The translations under genes and the position numbers were made by a program. 32,912 nt of DNA from Clostridiales bacterium (GTDB lineage Bacteria > Bacillota > Clostridia > Peptostreptococcales > Acidaminobacteraceae), in the NCBI GenBank assembly GCA_030446305.1, contig JASUSA010000042.1:1-32912 (forward strand), written 5' to 3'. Shown piece after piece: positions 8,745-16,609 of the stretch. The notes under the pieces are model-generated. The model had not been told where the DNA came from. It saw only the letters and a program-made list of their open reading frames with translations, and did not search any database. Each line of letters starts with the position of its first letter. Within the stretch, counting starts at the first letter, position 1.

Positions 8745-9352
8745 TTTATCACCCCGTGTTTTAAAATATCTTTAATGGTTTCGTACTCCGCGCGGAGCGC
8801 ATCCATTTCAATTGGCTGGTCCATGATGACCCGCTGAAAAATTGGCGCCATCATATTGACCACGATGGTTCTGAACAGTATACGCGGCGATTCGACTTCT
8901 CTCACATTGCCAAGGGAAACCTGATATTGATAATACGTCTCAAAAGATTCGCACATGGGATTAAAGATTTCTGTAACAATCGTATCGCGAAAAGCTTGAT
9001 GATATTGTGCTTCGTTCACCATGACGGCAATCAGCGGATGCTGCTTTTGAACAAATTTCAATCTGTCTTCAATGACAAAGTCGATTACGCGATCGACGGG
9101 CTCATCGCGCCCCGTTTCAAGTAGCTCTTTAATCGGCGCCAGCGCCACTGCACGTCCAAAGAGTTTGACAGCATGCACTGCAATACCGTCCAAAATGCCA
9201 TTTTTACTTTTAAAATATTTAAAAACCGTTGCTTCGCTTACCCCTGCTCTTTCAGCAATTTCTTGTGTCTTCGCAGCGTTATAACCTTTTTCGGCGATAA
9301 CGTCCACTGCTGATTCTAATATCTGCTGCATTGTTTTTTCACGTTTATTCAT
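8741..9352 (-). CDS. TetR/AcrR family transcriptional regulator
   Basis: This 203-residue repressor-type protein has an N-terminal helix-turn-helix at about residues 10-52 (EIAERAGVSEATVFKYFKSK) and a helical ligand-binding C-terminal domain. The ATG at 9352 has GGAGGT 5 nt upstream; a longer reading would run through the operator palindrome. It is the first gene of the exporter operon, overlapping the fusion-protein gene by 4 nt. A palindrome at 9370-9383 lies between the predicted -10 box and the ribosome site, so autorepression is the simplest model. The inducer is unknown. Confidence 0.93.
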   Translation of the reverse strand: MNKREKTMQQILESAVDVIAEKGYNAAKTQEIAERAGVSEATVFKYFKSKNGILDGIAVHAVKLFGRAVALAPIKELLETGRDEPVDRVIDFVIEDRLKFVQKQHPLIAVMVNEAQYHQAFRDTIVTEIFNPMCESFETYYQYQVSLGNVREVESPRILFRTIVVNMMAPIFQRVIMDQPIEMDALRAEYETIKDILKHGVIK

Positions 9353-9369
9353 ACAAACCTCCAAAAGTG

Positions 9370-9392
9370 AGTGAGTACTCACTTTTATAGTA
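9370..9392 (-). promoter_or_regulatory. TetR-type operator and -10 box of the exporter operon
   Basis: AGTGAGTACTCACT is a perfect 14-bp palindrome at 9370-9383. A likely -10 box TACTAT (minus strand) is at 9392-9387. The -35 region is poorly defined. The operator would cover the transcription start, typical of TetR autoregulation. Confidence 0.7.
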
Positions 9393-9488
9393 TGGCACAG
9401 TCTTTTTCTGAAATCAACCCTCTTTTAATATTTAACAAACATGATGCGTAATGGGTTGATGAACGCAGCGCCCATACTGTTCCCATAT

Positions 9489-9533
9489 AAAAAAACGCCG
9501 GGTGTGTAAATGCTACACCAACGGCGTTTTTTT
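9489..9533. terminator. Bidirectional terminator between the sigma-54 regulator and TetR operon
   Basis: AAAAAACGCCG pairs with CGGCGTTTTTT, and inside it GGTGT pairs with ACACC around a 9-nt loop. Both strands end in T-runs. On the minus strand it terminates the regulator gene that ends at 9620. Confidence 0.85.
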
Positions 9534-9619
9534 AATCAATACGGTTTCCTATGTCACATGGCTCTATTTTATAAATGTACGATTGTATCTCAAAGCATAC
9601 GATTACAGCTCAAAATCCA

Positions 9620-11395
9620 CTATTGCAGCTCCGTTTCAACGGCTTCAATATCAAAGTCTAAATGATAGAGTTCCATTTTTTTATAGAGTGATGTGCGATG
9701 AATCCCCAATGCTTTTGCTGCAGCTGATTTATTGTTGCCGTATTTATTCATGACCCTTAGAATGGCTTCCCGTTCTGCCTTTATGACGGCATATCTCAGT
9801 GAGTCATACTCCTCAATATCCTCTTTAAAGCCCTCTACTTTTTCCAATAAATAATCCGGCAGATAATTGGGTGTTATTTCTTCACCTTGCGATAAGTTTA
9901 CGGCGCGTTCAATTACATTTCGAAGTTCACGCACATTTCCCGGCCAGTCGTGCTGTTTCAGTATGTGCAGTGTTCCCGGCGCAACCAGACAGCGTTTTCC
10001 AATCAGAAGATCGTTTGACATATTTTTTAAAATATTGGCTGCGAGCAATGGAATATCGTCAATTCGATCTCTAAGCGGCGGTATTTTCAATTTGATGACA
10101 TTCAGCCGATAATAGAGATCCTGCCGAAATTTTCCCTGCTTTACCTGGATATCTAATTCTTCATTGGTCGCAACGATAATCCTAGCATCGAGTTCAATTC
10201 GGCTGGTGCTGCCAACGCGTTCAAATTCCCGCGTCTCCAAAACACGCAGCAGTTTAGCCTGCATTTCGATCGGCATGGAGCCAATTTCATCCAAGAGCAG
10301 GCAGCCGCCATTTGCCAGTTCAAACTTACCCAGTTTTCCGTGTTTTCTTGCACCGGTGAAAGCCCCTTCTTCATAGCCAAAGAGCTCTGCCTCCAGTAAA
10401 TCTCGCGGAATGGCTGCACAGTTTATGCTGACAAAGGGACCAAAGCATCGATTGCTCTCATTGTGTATTGAATGGGCAAAAAATTCTTTACCCGTTCCGC
10501 TCTCCCCTTGAATGAGTATGGTTGAGCTGCTTTTTGACGCTTTTTTTGCTACATCAATCAGTGACAGCATTGCCGCATCTTTGGTAATGATGTCCTTAAA
10601 ACAGTATTTTGCTTGAAAGAAATGGCTTATTTCTCGTTTATACTTATTAACGGTGTTTTCAAGCGTATCAATTTTTCCGACGACAATCCTCATTTCATCT
10701 GCATTCTTAAAGAATGTCGTCCCAACGGCACCAATGAGTTTCCCATTTTTAAAAATGGGAATGCGCGATGTCAATAAATAACGGCCATTCACTTTTTGAA
10801 GCTGAAATATTTCTTTCTTCCCTGTTTTCACCACAATGTGCATTCGCGTGTTTTCGATGACATCTTGTGCATATTTTCCCAAGACTTCTTCTTCGCGATA
10901 TCCTAAAAGTTCTTCATAATCCCATTTAATAATGCGTCCTTCGCGATCGACAATCACCATGCCATGATAGGCATGGCCATAGACATCCCCCAATATTTCT
11001 AAAATATCTTGAAGATCATTTGAAAATTCATCCGAAATGGTTTTAACAGAGACATTTCTAAATATCAGCGCCTGTGTCAGCATGTCTGAATCAGCTTCAA
11101 TTAAAAAATGCTTAAATTGTATCTGACGGCTTCCAAGTTTAAATTCTTTTTCTTCAAATGAGCTATAATCAATATGATCTGCCATGCCTAGCAGCATAAA
11201 CAACTGAAAGACACTTTTGCCGATCACTTCTTCTTTATGCCTTCGTGCGATTTCTTCAAAAGCGCGGTTGCAATAGATGACAATTCCCGATTTTTCAATG
11301 ACAATCCCATCAAACATATGGTCTGTTAATTGTTCAAGATACTCTAAATAGTCCTGTCCCGCTATGTCTGCAAAATCATTTACATATACATCCAA
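9620..11395 (-). CDS. PAS-containing sigma-54-dependent transcriptional activator
   Basis: This is a 591-residue enhancer-binding protein. Two PAS-like sensor segments (about 25-95 and 140-225) precede the AAA+ domain. That domain has Walker A GESGTGKE near 298, the sigma-54 contact loop GAFTGA near 345 and Walker B LLLDEIG near 368. A Fis-type helix-turn-helix ends the protein (KSAAAKALGIHRTSLYKKM). The start is a TTG with a GGGGG site about 10 nt upstream; a nearby ATG is out of frame and blocked at once. The gene follows atoE on the same strand, and a -24/-12 promoter lies before the thiolase. I infer it activates that operon in response to a small molecule sensed by a PAS domain, in the manner of AtoC, but it lacks a receiver domain. 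Confidence 0.92.
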   Translation of the reverse strand: MDVYVNDFADIAGQDYLEYLEQLTDHMFDGIVIEKSGIVIYCNRAFEEIARRHKEEVIGKSVFQLFMLLGMADHIDYSSFEEKEFKLGSRQIQFKHFLIEADSDMLTQALIFRNVSVKTISDEFSNDLQDILEILGDVYGHAYHGMVIVDREGRIIKWDYEELLGYREEEVLGKYAQDVIENTRMHIVVKTGKKEIFQLQKVNGRYLLTSRIPIFKNGKLIGAVGTTFFKNADEMRIVVGKIDTLENTVNKYKREISHFFQAKYCFKDIITKDAAMLSLIDVAKKASKSSSTILIQGESGTGKEFFAHSIHNESNRCFGPFVSINCAAIPRDLLEAELFGYEEGAFTGARKHGKLGKFELANGGCLLLDEIGSMPIEMQAKLLRVLETREFERVGSTSRIELDARIIVATNEELDIQVKQGKFRQDLYYRLNVIKLKIPPLRDRIDDIPLLAANILKNMSNDLLIGKRCLVAPGTLHILKQHDWPGNVRELRNVIERAVNLSQGEEITPNYLPDYLLEKVEGFKEDIEEYDSLRYAVIKAEREAILRVMNKYGNNKSAAAKALGIHRTSLYKKMELYHLDFDIEAVETELQ

Positions 11396-11537
11396 ATGAA
11401 AAATACCCCCTTATCGACACCCAGATTAAATTGATGACTCAATGCTTGTATTCTATGTGTGACGCAGTATATCCTTCACGCTAAAATAATAATTTTTTGT
11501 CATACTTTGACGCTTGATAAAATTGCATTATGTATAG

Positions 11538-11562
11538 TGGGACGGCGACAAGCACCGTCCCA
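11538..11562 (-). terminator. Strong hairpin after atoE
   Basis: TGGGACGG and CCGTCCCA form an 8-bp GC-rich stem with a 9-nt loop, 21 nt past the atoE stop. No T-run follows directly on either strand, so it may be a weak terminator or an RNA-processing or stability element between atoE and the regulator gene. Confidence 0.5.
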
Positions 11563-11583
11563 TTCATAAAGTCCAAGAAACCG

Positions 11584-12930
11584 CTACACGAGGAATATAA
11601 AGCCCAGTACCGTGATAACACCAACGACAAACAAGTCTATGATACAGTACCCCATAATATCTCTTGCACCAAGACCTGCAATCGCTAGTGAAGGCAGTGC
11701 CCAGAATGGCTGAATTAAGTTTGTCCAAGCATCACCCCAAGCAATGGCCATACCCGTAATCGCCGGATTGACGCCAAGGCTCGCACCAGCCGGCATCATA
11801 ATTGGCGCTTGTACTGCCCATTGCCCGCCACCGGATGGTACAAAGAAATTGACAACACCAGCTGAAAGGTACGTGTACAACGGGAATGTCATAGGTGTAG
11901 AGATGGCGACAAATGCATTTGACATGATGATGGCGACTGAGACTCCCTCTGCATTTTTCCCAATCATCATCCCCATAATCCCTGCATAGAATGGGAATTG
12001 TAGAATGACACCACCAACGCCTCGTGCTGCGCGGTTAATGGAATCGAGAAAATCTTTTGGATTGCCATGCAGCAGTATTGCTGAAAAAAGAAAGATAAAG
12101 TTGACAATATTGAGGTTGAGGTCAAAGCCCTTCGTTGTAAAATGCCAAATAATATAGGCAAGACCGCCCACGCCGATAATCATTGAAAGCACCATACTCG
12201 ATTCCATGCGTTCAGCAGGTGTCATTTCACTCTTACCTTTTCGAATGACGACATCATCTTCTAACAAACGTGGATCAACTTCAACCGTATGTTCCGGATC
12301 TGGATGCATTGCACGATTTACCAATGGAATAATAATGAGAATTGCCAGTTGAATGATGAGATTCCAGTGGGAAAATATCGTTTGTGACGTTGGAATGGCA
12401 ACTGTCAAGGCGCCGGCAGTCTCTGCTTCCAATCCGCCTGAAGCCATTTTAAGCGGAATTGAACCTGAAATGCCGCCGTGCCAGTTTGCAATACTCGCAT
12501 AACCCGTTGCAATTAAGAGGCGATAGTCGACACCTTTAACGCGTTTAGCCAGTCTCTTTGCAAAGAGCGGACCAACGACGAGTCCAAATCCCCAGTTAAT
12601 AAACATTGCGATAAGCGATACCACAGAAACCATATAAATGGCACCTTTTGGCGACTTTGGAATACCTGCAAGTTTATCCAGAAAGCGTTTAACCACTTTC
12701 GTATCTGCAAGCACGAAGCCCGTCACGACGACAAGCGCCATTTGCATGGAGAATGAAAGAAGTGACCAGAAACCGTTACCCCAGTGCTGGACCATTGCCA
12801 TTGGCGTTTGACCCGTCATAAAGATGCCGAGAACGAAAACAATAATACTTAAAATAACCGCGAATAAAAAGGCATCCGGCAAATACTTTTGCACTAAGGC
12901 AATACAACCATTTGTTAATTTTTTAAACAT
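11584..12930 (-). CDS. atoE: Short-chain fatty acid transporter (AtoE family)
   Basis: This 448-residue integral membrane protein has about ten to twelve hydrophobic segments spread over the whole chain. It belongs to the AtoE/short-chain fatty acid transporter family, recognisable from 'FWSLLSFSMQMALVVVTGFVLA', 'NWGFGLVVGPLFAK' and 'PSGGGQWAVQAPI'. It is thought to import short-chain acids such as butyrate or acetoacetate; direction and substrate here are inferred. The ATG at 12930 has AGGGGG 4 nt upstream; the frame stays open further upstream but runs into a hairpin. It is the last gene of the thiolase/CoA-transferase operon and is separated from the transferase by 90 nt holding two stem-loops. 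Confidence 0.92.
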   Translation of the reverse strand: MFKKLTNGCIALVQKYLPDAFLFAVILSIIVFVLGIFMTGQTPMAMVQHWGNGFWSLLSFSMQMALVVVTGFVLADTKVVKRFLDKLAGIPKSPKGAIYMVSVVSLIAMFINWGFGLVVGPLFAKRLAKRVKGVDYRLLIATGYASIANWHGGISGSIPLKMASGGLEAETAGALTVAIPTSQTIFSHWNLIIQLAILIIIPLVNRAMHPDPEHTVEVDPRLLEDDVVIRKGKSEMTPAERMESSMVLSMIIGVGGLAYIIWHFTTKGFDLNLNIVNFIFLFSAILLHGNPKDFLDSINRAARGVGGVILQFPFYAGIMGMMIGKNAEGVSVAIIMSNAFVAISTPMTFPLYTYLSAGVVNFFVPSGGGQWAVQAPIMMPAGASLGVNPAITGMAIAWGDAWTNLIQPFWALPSLAIAGLGARDIMGYCIIDLFVVGVITVLGFIFLV

Positions 12931-12953
12931 AGAACCCCCTTGTATTTTATGGC

Positions 12954-13006
12954 GGATCGGCACAAACATAACGGTGCCGATCCAAAATCACCGCTCACCA
13001 GCGGTG
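12954..13006 (-). other. Two stem-loops between CoA-transferase and atoE
   Basis: The first is a perfect 10-bp stem, GGATCGGCAC/GTGCCGATCC, with a 10-nt loop (12954-12983). The second is CACCGCT/AGCGGTG with a 4-nt loop (12989-13006). Neither has a following T-run on the minus strand. Their position inside the operon suggests mRNA processing or partial attenuation, so that enzyme and transporter levels differ. Confidence 0.55.
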
Positions 13007-13020
13007 TTATCCCCATTTTA

Positions 13021-13668
13021 TTACTTTAAAGCTTCTGAAATAATGAGATCTGCTTCAGTGACTGCAAGAACATCCTCAACGGTGGCCTCAGGCCCCAGCT
13101 CTGTCAGCACTAAGCCTTCAGGTGTCACCTCAATAACAGCCATTTCCGTAATAATCATATCGACTTCACTTGCAGCTGTAAGCGGCAGTGTGCATTTTTT
13201 TAAAATCTTTGGCTTTCCCTTCGCACTGTGCTCCATGGCAACAATTACTTTTTTGGCACCTACGACGAGATCCATTGCGCCGCCCATCCCCGGCACCATC
13301 TTTCCCGGAATCATCCAGTTGGCCAGATTGCCTTGCGCATCAACTTGAAGTGCCCCTAATACCGTTTTATCCACATGACCGCCTCGAATAATCGTAAAGG
13401 AAAGCGAACTGTCAAAAAAGGCACCTCCAGGTAAAATCGTTACGGGAAGCCCTCCGGCATTGACTATGTCAGGATTTTCTTCACCTTTTGCCGCTGCCGG
13501 TCCCAACCCTACAAAACCATTTTCAGACTGAAAGGTTATTTGCATTTCCGCATCAACATAATTGGCGACGAAGGTTGGCAATCCTATGCCTAAATTGACG
13601 ACATCACCTTTATTGAGTTCTTTTGCGACACGCTTTGCAATGGTTTCAATAATTTGCGCTTTATCCAT
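13021..13668 (-). CDS. atoA: Acetate/acetoacetate-type CoA-transferase subunit B
   Basis: This 215-residue beta subunit of a family I 3-oxoacid CoA-transferase moves CoA between short-chain acids, for example acetoacetyl-CoA and acetate. The catalytic glutamate lies in the motif SENG (Glu49), within [11 protein letters not shown]. Downstream motifs 'GMGGAMDL' and 'CTLPLTA' are typical. The ATG at 13668 has AGGAGG 8 nt upstream; a TTG seven codons earlier would overlap the site. It begins one nucleotide after the alpha subunit stop, as expected for subunits made in equal amounts. Exact acid specificity cannot be read from sequence. Confidence 0.92.
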   Translation of the reverse strand: MDKAQIIETIAKRVAKELNKGDVVNLGIGLPTFVANYVDAEMQITFQSENGFVGLGPAAAKGEENPDIVNAGGLPVTILPGGAFFDSSLSFTIIRGGHVDKTVLGALQVDAQGNLANWMIPGKMVPGMGGAMDLVVGAKKVIVAMEHSAKGKPKILKKCTLPLTAASEVDMIITEMAVIEVTPEGLVLTELGPEATVEDVLAVTEADLIISEALK

Positions 13669-13669
13669 T

Positions 13670-14323
13670 TTAGCGGCCTCCTTTGACAATGAAATTTACA
13701 AAGATACCGGGCGTCATAACATCATTTGGATTGATTTCTCCAATTTCAACGATTTCATCCACTTCGGCAATGACAAGTTCTGCCGCAGTTGCCATTACGG
13801 GATTGAAATTGCGTGTTGAGCCGTTATAATACAAGTTGCCCGCTTTATCAGCTTTCGATGCCTTTAAGAGTGCAATATCAGCTTTTAGCGGCATTTCAAG
13901 CAAGTAATCCTGCCCATTGATCTCCAGTTTTCTCTTGCCTTCTTCAACAGGCGTCTTTAAGCCTGCTTTTGTCAGTACACCGCCAAGTCCCGCGCCGCCT
14001 GCTCGAATACGCTCTGCAAGTGTTCCCTGCGGTACGAGCTCGACTTCGAGTTCTCCGGCATTCATTTGTCGGCCTGTTTCAGGATTCGTACCGATATGCG
14101 TTACAATGGCCTTTTTAATTTGTTTATTCACAACCAATTTGCCAATTCCCAGTTCAGGTGTTACGGTATCATTTGAAATAATTGTCAGATCTTTTACGTT
14201 ATTTTCAATCAGCGCTTCAAGTATGCTATTGGGCCCGCCGACACCGATAAAGCCGCCGATCATAACGGTTGCACCGTCACTCACCATCTCAGCTGCTTCT
14301 TGCAATCCTATGATTTCTACCAT
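13670..14323 (-). CDS. atoD: Acetate/acetoacetate-type CoA-transferase subunit A
   Basis: This 217-residue alpha subunit has the family I CoA-transferase signature near the N-terminus ([16 protein letters not shown]) and '[14 protein letters not shown]' in the middle. The ATG at 14323 is chosen because GGAGG lies 5 nt before it; an ATG at 14338 precedes that site and has none of its own. It lies 32 nt after the thiolase gene and 1 nt before subunit B. Together the three enzymes would convert acetoacetate or butyrate-derived acetoacetyl-CoA to acetyl-CoA, or run in reverse. Confidence 0.92.
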   Translation of the reverse strand: MVEIIGLQEAAEMVSDGATVMIGGFIGVGGPNSILEALIENNVKDLTIISNDTVTPELGIGKLVVNKQIKKAIVTHIGTNPETGRQMNAGELEVELVPQGTLAERIRAGGAGLGGVLTKAGLKTPVEEGKRKLEINGQDYLLEMPLKADIALLKASKADKAGNLYYNGSTRNFNPVMATAAELVIAEVDEIVEIGEINPNDVMTPGIFVNFIVKGGR

Positions 14324-14355
14324 TTTTCCCTCCGTCATTAAGCGTTGTCAATGTG

Positions 14356-15516
14356 TTAAAGGTTTTCCAGCATCAGCGACATTCCCTGTCCTCCACCAAT
14401 GCAAAGTGTAACGAGTCCTGTTTCTGCACCACGCTGTTTCATGGCATATAGCAGTTTTGTGATGAGAATTGCGCCTGTAGCACCTGTAGGGTGCCCAATA
14501 GCGATTGCACCGCCGTTGACATTGACGCGGGACAGATCAAATGGCAATTCCTTTAAAACGGCTAAACTCTGCGCCGCAAAAGCTTCGTTGAGTTCTATCA
14601 GATCAAAATCGCTCAATTTTGTTCCCGTTAGTTTCATTAACTTTTGTGTTGCAGGTACCGGTCCGATGCCCATGATATCAGGGTCACAGCCAGCCGATGC
14701 CCAGCCTCGAATTCTCGCTAAAGGCTTTAACCCAAGTGCTTTTGCTTTTTCTGCACTCATCAACACAACAGCTGCACCTGCATCGTTAATCGTTGAAGAA
14801 TTGCCTGCTGTTACCGTGCCGCCTTTTAAAAATGCGGGTTTGAGTTTCTGTAGATCTGCTATTGTCGTATTGCCTTTAATGCCCTCATCTTTACTGACGA
14901 TTTGTACACCTTTGCGCGTGGTTATTTCGACCGGTACGATTTCGTTGTCAAACAGCCCTTCCGCTTGTGCTCGCGCCGCTTTCTGCTGGCTCTGCAATGC
15001 GAAGGCGTCCTGTTCTTCTCTCGATATGCTGTATTTTTCTGCAAGGCGTTCTGCTGTCATTCCCATGCCAAACAGCAAGTCCTGCAATAAGTCATTACAG
15101 GTTTGTTCACCCATTCTGAAACCCTTGCGTGCATTTTTTAAGATATAGGGAATTGCAGACATGTTTTCCATCCCCGCAGCCAGCATGATATCATTTTCAC
15201 CGCCTTTTATCAGCGCTGACGCCAATGAGACACTTTTAACACTTGATGCACAGTTTTTATTGACGGTAAATGCGGGAATCTCAATTGGAATCCCTGCTTC
15301 AAGTGCTGCTTCTCTTGCAGGATTTCCCTTTGGTTCCGTTCCCATGATATGTCCGACGATGACCTCGTCAAGATCGCCTGCTGCAACACCACTTCTTAAA
15401 AGTGCTTCTTTCATCGCAATGGCACCCAGCGTTTGAGGTTTTACACCTGACAGCGCACCCAAAAAACTGCCAATCGGGGTTCTCGCTGCGCCAACGATTA
15501 CGACTTCTCGATTCAT
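14356..15516 (-). CDS. Acetyl-CoA C-acetyltransferase (thiolase)
   Basis: This 386-residue thiolase cleaves or forms acetoacetyl-CoA. The nucleophile Cys89 lies in NKNCASS, the base His342 in GGAIAIGHPTGATGA, and the second catalytic Cys372 in LCIGGGQG. Length is standard for the biosynthetic/AtoB class (about 390). The ATG has a GGAGG site (AAGGAGGGACAACT before it). It is the first gene of the operon thiolase-atoD-atoA-atoE and sits 48 nt downstream of a -24/-12 sigma-54 promoter. Operon context favours a catabolic role in short-chain acid or acetoacetate use, but a fermentation role is also possible. Confidence 0.95.
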   Translation of the reverse strand: MNREVVIVGAARTPIGSFLGALSGVKPQTLGAIAMKEALLRSGVAAGDLDEVIVGHIMGTEPKGNPAREAALEAGIPIEIPAFTVNKNCASSVKSVSLASALIKGGENDIMLAAGMENMSAIPYILKNARKGFRMGEQTCNDLLQDLLFGMGMTAERLAEKYSISREEQDAFALQSQQKAARAQAEGLFDNEIVPVEITTRKGVQIVSKDEGIKGNTTIADLQKLKPAFLKGGTVTAGNSSTINDAGAAVVLMSAEKAKALGLKPLARIRGWASAGCDPDIMGIGPVPATQKLMKLTGTKLSDFDLIELNEAFAAQSLAVLKELPFDLSRVNVNGGAIAIGHPTGATGAILITKLLYAMKQRGAETGLVTLCIGGGQGMSLMLENL

Positions 15517-15563
15517 AGTTGTCCCTCCTTAACTACAGTGATTATCTGTACACCTTAATAGAT

Positions 15564-15581
15564 ATGCAAAGGTGATGCCAA
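15564..15581 (-). promoter_or_regulatory. Sigma-54 (-24/-12) promoter of the ato operon
   Basis: Read on the minus strand: TTGGCATCACCTTTGCAT. The invariant GG (15579-15578) and GC (15567-15566) are separated by exactly 10 nt, as the sigma-54 consensus TGGCAC-N5-TTGC requires. Predicted transcription start is near 15554, about 38 nt before the thiolase ATG. A sigma-54 activator gene lies in the same cluster. Confidence 0.85.
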
Positions 15582-15747
15582 ATTTTTAACAATCTTTTGC
15601 TGCGCTTAATCCATTGCAATAACACCATTTCACCCTTTTTTATATTTTGGGCAAACACCAATGTGTCGCCTCAGCACTACACTAAATACTCATTCAAAGG
15701 CATGTTTTATAGAAAAACCGACGAATCGCGGCGAAACTGGGCAATAA

Positions 15748-15806
15748 AAAAGTGTTGCGCTCATGCTACACCCAATTAATGAGTGTACATATCACACAAC
15801 ACTTTT
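15748..15806 (-). terminator. Terminator of the fliB-like/tauE operon
   Basis: On the minus strand a 10-bp stem AAAAGTGTTG/CAACACTTTT closes a long loop that itself holds a CTCAT/ATGAG helix. It is followed by a run of six T. It lies 48 nt past the permease stop. Confidence 0.75.
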
Positions 15807-15853
15807 CGTTATCCCTTTAATCCATATAAACATATTGGTTTGATTAATGCCCG

Positions 15854-16597
15854 CTAAAGCATCTCGTAACCCATTTTTGCAATTAACGTGAAAGAGACGA
15901 TCACAAAAATCGGTTTGATAAATTTAGAGCCCCTTGTCACAGCTAAATGTGTGCCCACGCGTGCGCCAAACATCATAGAAATCGCCATGGGGATACCATA
16001 TTTAAAAGCAACCTGCCCGTTAATGAGAAAGAGTAATATCGCAGCCAAATTACTTGCTAAATTCAACACTTTTGCATTGGCTGCCGCTTTTTTAAAGTCA
16101 AAGCCAAAGAGATGAATAAGGGTGAAAATTAAAAACGATCCCGTTCCCGGTCCAAAAAAACCGTCATAAAAACCAATGAGCCCGGCAAAGCCTCTACCTT
16201 TCCAAAGTTGTTTATGGGAAGGCTCTATATAATGATCTTCAAGTCCTAGATTTTTATTCATGAGCGTATAAATGCCAATGATGCCGACGAGGAAAATAAT
16301 AAGAACTTTTAAAAAATCCGGATTCACACTTAAAACAGCATTGACGCCAATTACGGAGCCTATAAAAGAAAAGGGCAGCAGCGTCATCAATAGTTTTTTA
16401 TTGAGATTGCCCGACTTAAAATAGTGATAAGCACTATTCATCGCGCCTGTACTTGATGCCAATTTATTGGTACCAAGCGCCAAGTGTGTTGGAATCCCCG
16501 TTGCAATAAGCGCTGGCAAGCTTATCAGTCCGCCGCCTCCAACCATTGAATCAACAAGTGCTGCAAAGAAACCTGCTATACAAATGATGACAATCAC
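15854..16597 (-). CDS. TauE/SafE family membrane permease
   Basis: This 247-residue membrane protein with about seven or eight hydrophobic segments begins 'GFFAALVDSMVGGGGLISLPAL', the hallmark of the TauE/SafE (DUF81) family. It has the second internal half 'GFYDGFFGPGTGSFLIF'. Members are proposed to export or import sulfur-containing or organic anions such as sulfite or sulfoacetate; the substrate here is unknown. The start is GTG with GGAGG 5 nt before it; an overlapping ATG is followed directly by a stop. It lies 12 nt after the FliB-like gene, so both are probably one transcript. Confidence 0.9.
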   Translation of the reverse strand: MIVIICIAGFFAALVDSMVGGGGLISLPALIATGIPTHLALGTNKLASSTGAMNSAYHYFKSGNLNKKLLMTLLPFSFIGSVIGVNAVLSVNPDFLKVLIIFLVGIIGIYTLMNKNLGLEDHYIEPSHKQLWKGRGFAGLIGFYDGFFGPGTGSFLIFTLIHLFGFDFKKAAANAKVLNLASNLAAILLFLINGQVAFKYGIPMAISMMFGARVGTHLAVTRGSKFIKPIFVIVSFTLIAKMGYEML

Positions 16598-16609
16598 ATT
16601 TTCCTCCCA

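Larger units (their letters stand above)
15517..15853. other. 337-nt gap between thiolase and TauE genes
   Basis: It contains the sigma-54 promoter near the thiolase and the terminator of the TauE/SafE gene at 15748-15806. About 165 nt between them would hold the activator-binding sites. I saw only short imperfect dyads there (for example TTGG and CCAA flanking 7 nt at about 15657-15671) and no gene. Confidence 0.6.

Noticed and set aside
11538-11562. Possible sigma-54 promoter (TGGGACGGTGCTTGT) before the regulator gene
   Set aside because: The -12 element reads GT instead of GC, and the sequence is fully explained by the stem-loop.
14399-15148. Long plus-strand open frame opposite the thiolase gene (249 codons)
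   Set aside because: It is antisense to a conserved enzyme, has no ribosome site, and its composition follows the codon pattern of the thiolase on the other strand.
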